From Chloroflexota bacterium (GTDB lineage Bacteria > Chloroflexota > Anaerolineae > Aggregatilineales > Aggregatilineaceae), in NCBI GenBank assembly GCA_016234525.1, contig JACRBK010000458.1, forward strand, positions 1 to 8,705: DNA of 8,705 nucleotides, written 5' to 3'. Shown here one piece after another: positions 1 to 7,494 of this stretch. The position numbers were made by a program, and so were the translations under genes. Below the pieces are notes generated by a model. That model did not search any database. It was given only the letters and a program-made list of their open reading frames with translations, and was not told where the DNA came from. Numbering within the stretch: the first letter of the stretch is position 1; each line of letters starts with the position of its first letter.

Positions 1-1
1 G

Positions 2-637
2 CAGCTAGGTGATCGGATGGCGCGCACTGAGCAGTTTGAATATCCGTTTAAGGCGGTGCGCGAACTGGTAGTGAACGCGGTAGCCCATCGCGATTACAGC
101 ATCCAGGGGGACGGCATCCGGCTGTACCTGTTCAGCGACCGGCTGGATGTCATCAGCCCTGGTCGGCTCCCTGGCCCCGTTACCATCGCTAACATTTTGG
201 ACGAGCGTTTCTCGCGTAATTCTGCGATTGTGCAGGTTCTATCCGATATGGGGTTTATTGAGCGCCTTGGTTATGGGGTAGACCGTGTGTTTGCCTTGAT
301 GCGCGAGGATAATCTGCCAGAACCCGAATTTGCTGAGACATCCGGCGGTTTTCGTGTAACGTTGTATAACAAACCCGCGGCAGCGCGTGAAAATGAACCC
401 GACTTGTTTGGCGGTGTGTTTCAAGGCCAGATGATTAACCGCCGCCAGGAATATGCGCTCGATTTTTTGGTGAACCGCAGTAACGCCCGGATCACAAACA
501 AAGACTTGCAGGAACTCTGCCCGGACGTCCATTCCGAGACACTTCGCCGCGATCTGGTCGATCTGGTCAGCCGGGGAATCCTGATCAAAATGGGCGAAAA
601 GCGCGGTTCGTACTACGTTCTTAAAAAACAACGATAA
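2..637 (+). CDS. RecG-C-like ATP-binding protein with C-terminal winged helix (5'-truncated)
   Basis: The reading frame is open to the left edge (codons from base 2 read QLGDRMARTEQF). The ATG at 17 is therefore probably internal and the gene starts outside the window. The motif ELVVNAVAHRDYS, followed by a G-rich turn, LDVISPGRLPGPV and the block RNSAIVQVLSDMGFIERLGYGVDR, is characteristic of the HATPase_c_4 family. That family is often misnamed 'ATP-dependent DNA helicase RecG'; no helicase motifs are visible here. The ELxxNAxxHR segment resembles the N-box of GHKL ATPases. The last 60-odd residues (RRQEYALDFLVN to GSYYVLKK) look like a winged helix-turn-helix. Family members usually carry an N-terminal AlbA_2/Schlafen-type domain, which would lie upstream. 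It is probably an ATP-responsive DNA-binding regulator, but its target is unknown. It ends 9 nt before the lipoprotein gene, suggesting one transcript. Confidence 0.85.
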   Translation, partial: QLGDRMARTEQFEYPFKAVRELVVNAVAHRDYSIQGDGIRLYLFSDRLDVISPGRLPGPVTIANILDERFSRNSAIVQVLSDMGFIERLGYGVDRVFALMREDNLPEPEFAETSGGFRVTLYNKPAAARENEPDLFGGVFQGQMINRRQEYALDFLVNRSNARITNKDLQELCPDVHSETLRRDLVDLVSRGILIKMGEKRGSYYVLKKQR

Positions 638-646
638 CATCGGACT

Positions 647-2236
647 ATGATGCTGAAAAATACAAAATTGTGGAAACGTTTGGCTCTGAGCTGTGCGATA
701 AGTTTGCTGCTGACGGGCTGTAATTTTGCCATCCAGTCTTCAACCCCGACGCCGACTGCAACCGTAACGGCTTTGCCGACCGCGACTTCGACGGCGACGG
801 CTGCGCCGACTCTGACTCCTACGGTTACCTCGACTCCCGCGCCTACGCTAACCCCTACCATTACCCACACCCCGACGCTGATTCCGCCGCCCACCATCGC
901 GCCGACTCCTTCGGCTACGCCCTATCCGGTGATCGGTTTTACGAACGATCAGTGGACCAGCCTCGCGGTTCCGGATGTCTTACAAACTGACCTGGACCGT
1001 TCCTATTTTGCCATTGCCAGCGCTAACGAACGTATTGGGGGAACATCGAATCCCGAAACGCCGGTACCGACCAACGAAGTAGAGACACTGTATCTGGTGG
1101 ATCCTTCTAGCGGTGAACTGATCGAGCTGCTTGATCTGCCTGTTAACGCTGATGATCGTATTTATTGGTCACCTCTTGGAGATCATCTGGTCTATTTCCT
1201 CGATCCGATCCTGCTGCCCGATAATACGCTGGCAGGCGGGTTGTATTTGGTCAATTTGCGGTTGGGGGTGAGTCTGCGCCTGTTTGATATGGAATCCCTT
1301 AGCCCGCGTGGAATTCCCGATCATCGCCCGGTTTGGTCGCCTGATGGCTCGCAGTTTGTCGTGGCGCTGCCCACGGCTTACGATGTCGATATTTTTGTTA
1401 TCTCGGCAGATGGTACTGTGTTCAGAAATTTGACTGGACACGGAGCATATGATCTTTGGCCGTCCTGGTCGCCGGATGGGCGGCGGCTGGCGTTTGTATC
1501 CGACCGGGATACGTGTGCAACCTGGATGCCGGGCGAGCCAGGATCGTGTTCCACATTAGACACGGATCCTCCCCGCAGCGGCCAGCTCTATGTCATGGAC
1601 GTCACTACCGGCCAGACTCAGCGAGTCTCCGAAATCCCCGTAGACAGCCCACCCGTTTGGGTGAGCAATTTGCAGGTAGCGTTTACCAGTGGGTTATCCG
1701 ATCCCTTTGCTACAGAAACGGCTGTCTGGTTAACCAATGTTCAGGGGGGAACGGCCCGTCAGGTTTCTGATTCGGGAGCGCTCAACCTGGGAGCAGCCTG
1801 GGCGCCTGGGGGAGTACAGGTTTTATATCATCAAGTATCCGATCCCGCCTCTCTGGTGTTAAAAGATTCAGCCGGTACGCGGATCAATTCAACTGATCAA
1901 TATTTGTTTTTGCGTTATGGCTTTGCAGCATCCTGGTCGCCTGGTGGGGATCGGGTTGCTTTTGCAGGGCGCAACGGTCAATGCCCTTACGGGCTGGTGG
2001 TAGCCGTTAATACGCTCGAAATTGTGTCGACAGCGACCACACCACGCGCGTGTGACCCGATTTATTCACCCGATGGACGCTGGCTGGCCTTTGCTGGGAT
2101 TCAAACCCTCACTGGGGCTGCCGATGGACGTCTGGATCTGTATATCGCGGATCAAAACGGTTACAGCGCGCATAACCTCACCAGCCGGTTAAAAGGGGAC
2201 ATCCGGTTGATCGGTTGGGTGGGGCCCGCTTCATAA
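647..2236 (+). CDS. Lipoprotein with Thr/Pro-rich stalk and TolB/PD40-like beta-propeller
   Basis: This 529-residue protein begins with a lipoprotein signal peptide: a basic start (KNTKLWKR), a hydrophobic core and the lipobox L22-T-G-C25. Cys25 is the predicted lipidated residue, so the mature protein should be anchored to the outer face of the membrane. Residues 32-94 form a low-complexity Thr/Pro/Ala stalk. The rest is a beta-propeller with at least six PD40/WD40-like blades marked by W-SP-DG turns, near residues 172, 228, 272, 383, 428 and 471 (for example PSWSPDGRRLAF). Cysteine pairs at about 290/301 and 446/469 could form disulfides outside the cell. TolB-like propellers usually bind proteins or sense ligands; no catalytic residues are recognised, and the specific function is unknown. 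Two adjacent ATGs (647 and 650) are possible starts, and neither has a clear Shine-Dalgarno. Translation may be coupled to the gene upstream. Confidence 0.85.
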   Translation: MMLKNTKLWKRLALSCAISLLLTGCNFAIQSSTPTPTATVTALPTATSTATAAPTLTPTVTSTPAPTLTPTITHTPTLIPPPTIAPTPSATPYPVIGFTNDQWTSLAVPDVLQTDLDRSYFAIASANERIGGTSNPETPVPTNEVETLYLVDPSSGELIELLDLPVNADDRIYWSPLGDHLVYFLDPILLPDNTLAGGLYLVNLRLGVSLRLFDMESLSPRGIPDHRPVWSPDGSQFVVALPTAYDVDIFVISADGTVFRNLTGHGAYDLWPSWSPDGRRLAFVSDRDTCATWMPGEPGSCSTLDTDPPRSGQLYVMDVTTGQTQRVSEIPVDSPPVWVSNLQVAFTSGLSDPFATETAVWLTNVQGGTARQVSDSGALNLGAAWAPGGVQVLYHQVSDPASLVLKDSAGTRINSTDQYLFLRYGFAASWSPGGDRVAFAGRNGQCPYGLVVAVNTLEIVSTATTPRACDPIYSPDGRWLAFAGIQTLTGAADGRLDLYIADQNGYSAHNLTSRLKGDIRLIGWVGPAS

Positions 2237-2261
2237 AAAATTTCGTGGAAGTTTCATAGAA

Positions 2262-2268
2262 GAGGAAG
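2262..2268 (+). promoter_or_regulatory. Shine-Dalgarno that sets the DegV start at ATG 2274
   Basis: The purine run GAGGAAG contains AGGA at 2263-2266. It lies 7 nt before the ATG at 2274, which is ideal spacing. The in-frame GTG at 2268 overlaps the end of this run and would have almost no spacer, so 2274 is preferred. The resulting N-terminus, MASRVALVTDST, is typical of the family. Confidence 0.75.
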
Positions 2269-2273
2269 TGAGT

Positions 2274-3128
2274 ATGGCCTCACGAGTAGCTCTAGTTACC
2301 GATAGTACCTGTAATATTTATCCGGCGCTGGCTGCTGAGCGTCACATTTATGTCGCGCCACTCTATATCGTCTGGCGTGCTGAGAGCCTGAAAGATGGCA
2401 TTGATATTCAGGAGCCAGAGCTGTTTAAGGGGCTTGCTGACGCGAAACAACTTCCTAGCACGTCACAGGTATCCCCTCAAGATTTTGCCGATATGTTCCG
2501 TCAGGCACGGGCCACCGAACAGGCCGATGAAATTATCTGTGCCACGATCTCCCAATCCCTAAGCGGAACTTATGCTTCGGCGATCCAGGCGAAGGAAATG
2601 GTTGATTTTCCTGTCCATGTGATCGACACCCGTCAGGCCAGTTGGGCGTTGGGATTTCCGATGTTAGCTGCTGCCGATGCGCGTGACGCTGGGGCCAGCG
2701 TTCAGGACATTACCCAGGTTATTAGAGACACGGCGGTGCGGACCTGGCTCACCTTCACGATTGAGAGTCTTGAATATCTGCATCGCGGCGGACGGATCGG
2801 CGGCGCTTCGCGCTTTTTGGGATCAGCGCTGAATATCAAACCGGTGCTTGAACTGAAAGACGGGATTGTATCGCCGGTGGATAAAGTGCGCACCCGCAAA
2901 CGCGCATTAGAGCGGCTGATCAAAGTGACCGAAACCTTCGCTGCGGGAAAACCCATCAACCGGCTGGCTGTGATTCATGGCAATGCGGCAGAAGAAGCCG
3001 AGATATTCTTGAATCATGTCATCACGATCTTTAACCCACGCGACACCTATCTGTCCTACGTAACCGCCGTGTTGGGCGTGCATGTGGGTCCGGGCGCGCT
3101 AGGGATAATTATTGAAAAGGCGGGATGA
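2274..3128 (+). CDS. DegV family (FakB-like) fatty-acid-binding protein
   Basis: This 284-residue protein has the normal length and all the landmark motifs of the DegV family: VTDST at residues 8-12, PSTSQVSP at 61-68, SQSLSGTYASA from 93, SLEYLHRGGRIGG from 165, LNIKPVLELKDG, and HVGPGALG near the C-terminus (His270). In characterised members (FakB of Staphylococcus) these loops bind a fatty acid. They present its carboxylate to the kinase FakA, which phosphorylates exogenous fatty acids for phospholipid synthesis. The Thr/Ser residues in the TSQ and SLSGT motifs and the C-terminal His correspond by position and motif to that carboxylate site. The protein should be cytosolic, since it has no signal peptide. 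It follows the lipoprotein gene by 37 nt and may share its transcript. No FakA-type kinase gene is present in the window, so lipid activation is inferred from the family only. Confidence 0.93.
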   Translation: MASRVALVTDSTCNIYPALAAERHIYVAPLYIVWRAESLKDGIDIQEPELFKGLADAKQLPSTSQVSPQDFADMFRQARATEQADEIICATISQSLSGTYASAIQAKEMVDFPVHVIDTRQASWALGFPMLAAADARDAGASVQDITQVIRDTAVRTWLTFTIESLEYLHRGGRIGGASRFLGSALNIKPVLELKDGIVSPVDKVRTRKRALERLIKVTETFAAGKPINRLAVIHGNAAEEAEIFLNHVITIFNPRDTYLSYVTAVLGVHVGPGALGIIIEKAG

Positions 3129-3148
3129 TCTCAAGGGAATTCGGTATT

Positions 3149-3224
3149 ATCCCGCAGTATCCCGCAGTATCCCGCATAAACCCACACCATTCCCACATAT
3201 CCCACATTATCCCGCACCAACCCA
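3149..3224. repeat. Short tandem array of ~10-bp CCC(G/A)CA units
   Basis: Between the convergent DegV and mfd genes, CCC triplets start at 3151, 3161, 3171, 3181, 3192, 3201, 3211 and 3221. This is almost exactly one motif per 10 bp, or about one helical turn. The first two units are identical (CCCGCAGTAT). Later units drift to CCCGCATAAA, CCCACACCAT, CCCACATTAT and CCCGCACCAA. The core is ATCCC(G/A)CA. The spacing keeps every motif on one face of the helix, which would suit a cooperatively binding protein, but simple slippage expansion could also produce it. No open reading frame of note covers it. Confidence 0.75.
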
Positions 3225-3261
3225 TGTTCTGTGGGATAAGCGGGTGGGATAATGTGGGAAT
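3189..3261. other. Long imperfect inverted repeat (hairpin) between convergent genes
   Basis: Bases 3189-3205 pair with 3244-3261 to give a 17-bp stem interrupted only by a bulged A at 3252. The left arm reads ATTCCCACA then TATCCCAC. An alternative register pairs 3200-3213 (TCCCACATTATCCC) exactly with 3246-3259. The right arm is made of inverted copies of the neighbouring CCC repeat units. Lying 27 nt beyond the mfd stop and about 60 nt beyond the DegV stop, it could form in either transcript and limit read-through or protect 3' ends. There is no T-tract on either strand, so it is not a canonical intrinsic terminator. Confidence 0.6.
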
Positions 3262-3287
3262 AGATCTGACCATTGACTGAATAGAGA

Positions 3288-6200
3288 CTAGGCTACGGGG
3301 GTTTGCACCCGGTTAAGCTGCAACTTTTCCAACACATCCAACAGATTCATCTGCCATTCCGCCTCTTCGACGTTTTCATAAGGCAGCCAGATCGCTGTTC
3401 GGCTTACCCGCACATCATGGCCGAGGCGCTGCTGCAAAATGGCCCGGTTAGTATTCGCCAGATAAGGCAGGCGGATACTGATCTGTCCGTTTTCCGAATT
3501 GATGGCGGTGACATTAGCGGGCTGTGCTAGCAGTTTAACCCGCATTTGCAGCAGCAGCCCTTCCACAGCGCGTGGCAGGCTCCCAAAGCGATCTAGCAGT
3601 TCGGCGTGCATATCTTCCAGGCCGGATCGGTCCTCAATTTCGGCCAACCGGCGGTAAAGCTGGATGCGTAGCGAGGGTTCTGGCACAAAATCGGTGGGGA
3701 TATTCGCCGGAATTGGGAGATCAATCGTCACGGTCGGCGCGGCCACCGGCAAACTTGGCGCTTCGCCTTCTCCCTTCAGGTGTTTGACAGCCTGGGCCAG
3801 CAGTTGGGTATACAAGTGAAAACCCACTGCCGCAATGTGACCGCTTTGGCGTGTGCCGAGCAGTTCGCCCGCCCCCCGAATTTCCAGATCGCGCATGGCG
3901 ATAGACATGCCTGCTCCCAGCTCGGTTTGTTCGCCGATAGTTTCCAGGCGGGCGCGGGCGTCGGCGGTCAGCCGGTTGGTGCGGGGGTGGAAAAAGTAGG
4001 CATATGCCTGGTTTGTCCCACGCCCGACACGCCCGCGCAGTTGGTAAAGCTGCGCCAGCCCGAACCAGTCTGCTCGATCCACGATCAGTGTATTGGCGTT
4101 CGGAATATCCAACCCGCTCTCGATGATGCTCGTGGAAATCAGCACATCGAAATCTCCACGCGCGAAAGCCCCCATGATCAAACCGAGCCGCTGCTCGTCC
4201 ATCTGCCCATGCCCAACAGCGATTTCTGCTTCGGGGACCAGACGGCGTAGGCGTTCGGCGACGGTTTCAATCGTCTGTACCCGGTTGTGAACAAAAAAGA
4301 CCTGCCCGCCGCGATCTAACTCGCGCAGCACGGCCTGCCGGATCAGCCGTTCGTTGAAACTTCCCACATAAGTGACAATCGGCAGCCGTTCTTCGGGCGG
4401 GGTCTGAATCATGCTGATGTCACGTATCCCCGCCAGCCCCATATGCAGCGTACGCGGGATAGGAGTCGCGGTCAGGGTCAGCACATCTACCTCGGTGCGC
4501 ATCTGCTTGAGATGCTCTTTGTGAGTCACGCCGAAGCGCTGTTCCTCATCAATGATCAGCAGCCCCAGGTCTTTAAACTGCACATCCGATCCTAACAGGC
4601 GGTGCGTCCCGATCAGAATATCGACCTGACCGAGTGACAGATCATTTAGAATCTGGCGTTGTTCGGAGGGGGTACGAAAACGTGAGAGCATTTCCACCTT
4701 TACGGGGAAGGAATGCAGCCGGCGCGAGAATGTATTGAAATGCTGCTGTGCCAATACCGTCGTCGGCACCAGCATGGCGACTTGTTTACCGGCCATCATC
4801 GCCTTAAAGGCGGCCCGCAGCGCAACTTCCGTTTTCCCATATCCTACATCACCGCAGATCAGGCGATCCATCGGGCGTGGTCGTTCCATATCAGCTTTCA
4901 CCAATTCCAGTGCCTTAAGCTGGTCTTCGGTTTCGACATAGGGAAAAGAAGCTTCTAGTTCGGCCTGCCACGAAGTATCTGGCCCAAAAGCATGACCGAT
5001 CACCTGTTCGCGGGCAGCGTATAGTTCCAACAGTTCTCGCGCGATTTCCTCGACGGCCTGCCGGGTTGTATCTTTGGTATGGTTCCAGTCTTGCGTACCC
5101 AGCCGGTTAAGCTGCGGAGCGCGATCATCGGCCCCGACGTAGCGCGAAATCCGATCTGCCTGGTGGATCGGCACATACAGAATATCCGATCCGGCATACT
5201 CGATCACCAGATATTCGCGCTCGCTGTTGTCCAGGGTGCGTTTTTGCAGCCCGGAGAAACGGCCAATCCCATACTCAACGTGGACCACATAATCCCCGGC
5301 TTCGAGGTCGGCAAAACCTGATTCGGGGGGGAGGGCACGCAATTGACGACGGCGGCGCGGTTCGGGGCGTTTCCAGCCGAAGATTTCAGCATCGGTCAAC
5401 AGGTGGAAGCGCTGCATAGCGGTTTCCAGCACCCACCCTTCGCCGAGTGATCCTTCGACAAAGGTGAGCGATCTCAGGTTGCCCAGCTGGGTGATCTGCG
5501 AGACTGGCGATAGATACTCGTTTTCTTCGCCCCATAACTCTGCTAAACGCTGCGCCTGTTGCGTGACCATCACGGCACGTTCGCCGCGATCCTGCAAGCT
5601 GCTGAGTTCGTCCAGCACAATACGAAGCTGCCCGCCGTGATGGGGTCCTGGTGCGAACAGATCGCCGGTGGTCAGATCGTTTTCCAACGCGAACTCCTGG
5701 CTTGCTCCCAGGTGCAGCGTTTGCCGCGTGGAAAGATCATCTTGCAGTTCGTCCCAGGTCAAATAGGGCAGAGGATAGTCCTGCGGCAGTTGGTGGGAGG
5801 ATTGTTTCTCGCGCTGCTGGCTGATCGCCTGTTCTTCGAGTTCGGCGGCATTATCCCGCAGGGTTTCCCAGTCTTCAATAATAATCAGCGCGTCATCTGG
5901 CGCATAACTGAGCAGGCTGGTGGGATAGCTGTACAGGTAAGGTAGGTAAAATTCCAGCAGTGGGAATGCGGTGCCGTTCGTTAGCGGCTCTTGATCGGGC
6001 TGGCTGGAGGTCACATCGTCTGCCGGATCGGGTTGAGCCGCGAACCAGGCTTCCAACCGGGCGGCGGCGGGCGGCGCAAAACGCGGCAAGGCTTCGCGCG
6101 CTGGGGTGATCACAACCTGATCCAGGCTGTGCGATGAGCGCTGCGTGGTGGGTTCAAAAGCGCGCAGGCTTTCAACTTCATCGCCAAAAAATTCGATGCG

Positions 6201-6803
6201 TACTGGTTGGTTGGACGACATGGGAAAAACGTCCAGAATTCCACCCCGGCGGCAGTATGTTCCCGGTTCGACCACCACCGACGAGGGCGCATATCCAAAC
6301 TGAAGCCAGGACCGCAGCAGCGTTTCCGGCTCCGCCCGCGTGCCGACCTTCAACACCCGCGAACCGGCGACAAATTCGCGCACGGGCAGCGTTTTTTGCA
6401 TCAGCGCATAGGCCGATGTGACAATGATCGGCGGTGATGATTCATCACGCCGCAGCCCAATTGGCTTTGCCAGGGTGGACAGGGTGTTGATACGGCTGAT
6501 GATCGTCGTAGAGGTCCAGGGCGCACGTTCATAAAACAGGGCGCTTGGCTCTGCAAAACGCTGCACCGCCCGTTCAGGAATCCAGACGGGAAGCTGTTCA
6601 GCCAGGTTGTGGGCACGATCCACGCGCCCAGTGATCACCAGGATTGGGCGTTGTAAATCTTGGGCGAGGGCCGCGACCAGATACGGGCGTGCCGCTCGCA
6701 GCAGGTGTTGGTCCGGTACAGGCTGTTTGGCCCGCAGCCGGTTAACCAGGGTTTGATACGCCTCAGTCTGGCGCAGTACATCCAACAGGCCGGTTAATTG
6801 CAT
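3288..6803 (-). CDS. mfd: Transcription-repair coupling factor Mfd
   Basis: This 1171-residue protein has the full Mfd length and domain order. The N-terminal UvrB-like module (about 1-330) includes RRGGILDVFP near residue 185 and would recruit UvrA. The RNA-polymerase-interacting CarD/RID-like domain begins near 495 (LEAGDYVVHVEYGIGRFSG to DILYVPIHQADRISRYV). The RecG-type translocase follows, with Walker A GDVGYGKTE near 650, Walker B IIDEEQRFG near 750, LTATPIPRTLHMGL after it, and motif VI/TRG region QLRGRVGRGTNQAYAYF near 925. A C-terminal TRCF (D7) domain spans about 1025-1150. Mfd binds stalled RNA polymerase, pushes it forward or off the template using ATP, and recruits nucleotide excision repair. 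No frameshift or missing motif was seen. The gene lies 28 nt after pth on the same strand, so it is probably the last gene of that operon. Start ATG at 6803; the upstream GAGGG is weakly placed (12-nt spacer). Confidence 0.97.
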   Translation of the reverse strand: MQLTGLLDVLRQTEAYQTLVNRLRAKQPVPDQHLLRAARPYLVAALAQDLQRPILVITGRVDRAHNLAEQLPVWIPERAVQRFAEPSALFYERAPWTSTTIISRINTLSTLAKPIGLRRDESSPPIIVTSAYALMQKTLPVREFVAGSRVLKVGTRAEPETLLRSWLQFGYAPSSVVVEPGTYCRRGGILDVFPMSSNQPVRIEFFGDEVESLRAFEPTTQRSSHSLDQVVITPAREALPRFAPPAAARLEAWFAAQPDPADDVTSSQPDQEPLTNGTAFPLLEFYLPYLYSYPTSLLSYAPDDALIIIEDWETLRDNAAELEEQAISQQREKQSSHQLPQDYPLPYLTWDELQDDLSTRQTLHLGASQEFALENDLTTGDLFAPGPHHGGQLRIVLDELSSLQDRGERAVMVTQQAQRLAELWGEENEYLSPVSQITQLGNLRSLTFVEGSLGEGWVLETAMQRFHLLTDAEIFGWKRPEPRRRRQLRALPPESGFADLEAGDYVVHVEYGIGRFSGLQKRTLDNSEREYLVIEYAGSDILYVPIHQADRISRYVGADDRAPQLNRLGTQDWNHTKDTTRQAVEEIARELLELYAAREQVIGHAFGPDTSWQAELEASFPYVETEDQLKALELVKADMERPRPMDRLICGDVGYGKTEVALRAAFKAMMAGKQVAMLVPTTVLAQQHFNTFSRRLHSFPVKVEMLSRFRTPSEQRQILNDLSLGQVDILIGTHRLLGSDVQFKDLGLLIIDEEQRFGVTHKEHLKQMRTEVDVLTLTATPIPRTLHMGLAGIRDISMIQTPPEERLPIVTYVGSFNERLIRQAVLRELDRGGQVFFVHNRVQTIETVAERLRRLVPEAEIAVGHGQMDEQRLGLIMGAFARGDFDVLISTSIIESGLDIPNANTLIVDRADWFGLAQLYQLRGRVGRGTNQAYAYFFHPRTNRLTADARARLETIGEQTELGAGMSIAMRDLEIRGAGELLGTRQSGHIAAVGFHLYTQLLAQAVKHLKGEGEAPSLPVAAPTVTIDLPIPANIPTDFVPEPSLRIQLYRRLAEIEDRSGLEDMHAELLDRFGSLPRAVEGLLLQMRVKLLAQPANVTAINSENGQISIRLPYLANTNRAILQQRLGHDVRVSRTAIWLPYENVEEAEWQMNLLDVLEKLQLNRVQTPVA

Positions 6804-6831
6804 GGTTAAGGGTTATCCCTCACTGGTGGGT
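6804..6831 (-). promoter_or_regulatory. pth-mfd junction with GAGGG ribosome site inside a small hairpin
   Basis: Read on the minus strand, the 28-nt gap carries GAGGG followed by ATAA and CCCT. AGGG and CCCT (6817-6820 and 6809-6812) can pair as a 4-bp stem with a 4-nt loop, partly hiding the only Shine-Dalgarno-like sequence. The spacer to the mfd ATG is long (12 nt). Both features would favour low or coupled translation of mfd. This is a weak structural inference. Confidence 0.3.
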
Positions 6832-7479
6832 TTATTCCGACTGTTCAGGCGTTGGGGTAGGCATTTCGGCTTTAGGTGGATTTTGACGAGCCAGCACGTC
6901 TTCCGCCGAGCCATTGTAGCGGTTCATCGCAATCTCAATAGTTTCAGTGAGCCAGGTTTCAATCGTTTTGATCACCCGGTCAACTGTCTGTTCAATGTGT
7001 ACGGTTTCATCCGGCCCAAACCGCTGCAATACAAATGCCGCTGGATCCATGCGGTCTGGCGGGCGGCCAATGCCAAACCGGATGCGCGGAATATCCTGCG
7101 TGCCGAGCCGTTGCAGAATATCGGTCAGACCCCGGTGTCCACCTGCGCCGCCCTTGGCACGAATCCGCAGCGTGCCGAGGGGAAGGTCCAGATCATCAAA
7201 GATTACGATAATCTGAGACGGCGGGATTTTAAAAAAGGCCGCTAATCCCTGCACCGCGCTGCCGCTGAGATTCATGAACGTCTGTGGTTTGGCGATCAAT
7301 ACTCGTTTACCGGCGATGATTCCATCGGCGATCTTGGCGTGCGATTGTTTTTTGGCAGCATACGACAGCCCATGCGCCTTAACCAGTGCATCGGCACAGC
7401 GAAAACCAACATTGTGGCGAGTATCCACATATTCTTTGCCGGGGTTGCCCAGGCCGACGATCAGATAACGTTCGCTCAT
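6832..7479 (-). CDS. pth: Peptidyl-tRNA hydrolase
   Basis: Pth cleaves the ester bond of peptidyl-tRNA released from ribosomes during abortive translation and so recycles tRNA. The 215-residue product begins with the diagnostic YLIVGLGNPGKEYVDTRHNVGF. The catalytic His is His22 (E. coli His20), with Asn12, Asn70 in KPQTFMNLSG, and Asp95 in FDDLDLPLG matching the other active-site positions. GGAGGHRGL holds His115, followed by Arg where E. coli Pth has Asn114. The protein runs about 20 residues past the usual end, with a charged/proline tail (KAEMPTPTPEQSE). It should be cytosolic. The start at 7479 gives the standard N-terminus, but no strong Shine-Dalgarno precedes it. The stop codon of the upstream gene is only 15 nt away, so translational coupling is likely. 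Adjacency to mfd is conserved in other bacteria such as Bacillus. Confidence 0.96.
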   Translation of the reverse strand: MSERYLIVGLGNPGKEYVDTRHNVGFRCADALVKAHGLSYAAKKQSHAKIADGIIAGKRVLIAKPQTFMNLSGSAVQGLAAFFKIPPSQIIVIFDDLDLPLGTLRIRAKGGAGGHRGLTDILQRLGTQDIPRIRFGIGRPPDRMDPAAFVLQRFGPDETVHIEQTVDRVIKTIETWLTETIEIAMNRYNGSAEDVLARQNPPKAEMPTPTPEQSE

Positions 7480-7494
7480 AGATACTTTGTCAGA

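Noticed and set aside
17..19. ATG as the true start of the RecG-C-like gene
   Set aside because: The frame is open to the window edge and the family needs an upstream domain; no ribosome site precedes this ATG.
613..897. Minus-strand frame rich in Val/Gly (MVGGGISVGVWV...)
   Set aside because: It is the antisense reading of the Thr/Pro stalk of the lipoprotein; its composition is an artefact of the low-complexity codons.
2268..2273. GTG start for the DegV protein
   Set aside because: It overlaps the Shine-Dalgarno and would leave no spacer; the ATG at 2274 is better placed.
3149..3224. CRISPR-like array
   Set aside because: Units are about 10 bp with no unique spacers, and no cas genes are present.
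3189..3261. Canonical Rho-independent terminator
   Set aside because: The stem is strong, but neither strand has a T-tract after it, so it is reported as a hairpin only.
3303..6437. Several plus-strand frames of 65-156 codons inside mfd
   Set aside because: All overlap the full-length, motif-complete mfd gene and have no recognisable protein features or ribosome sites.
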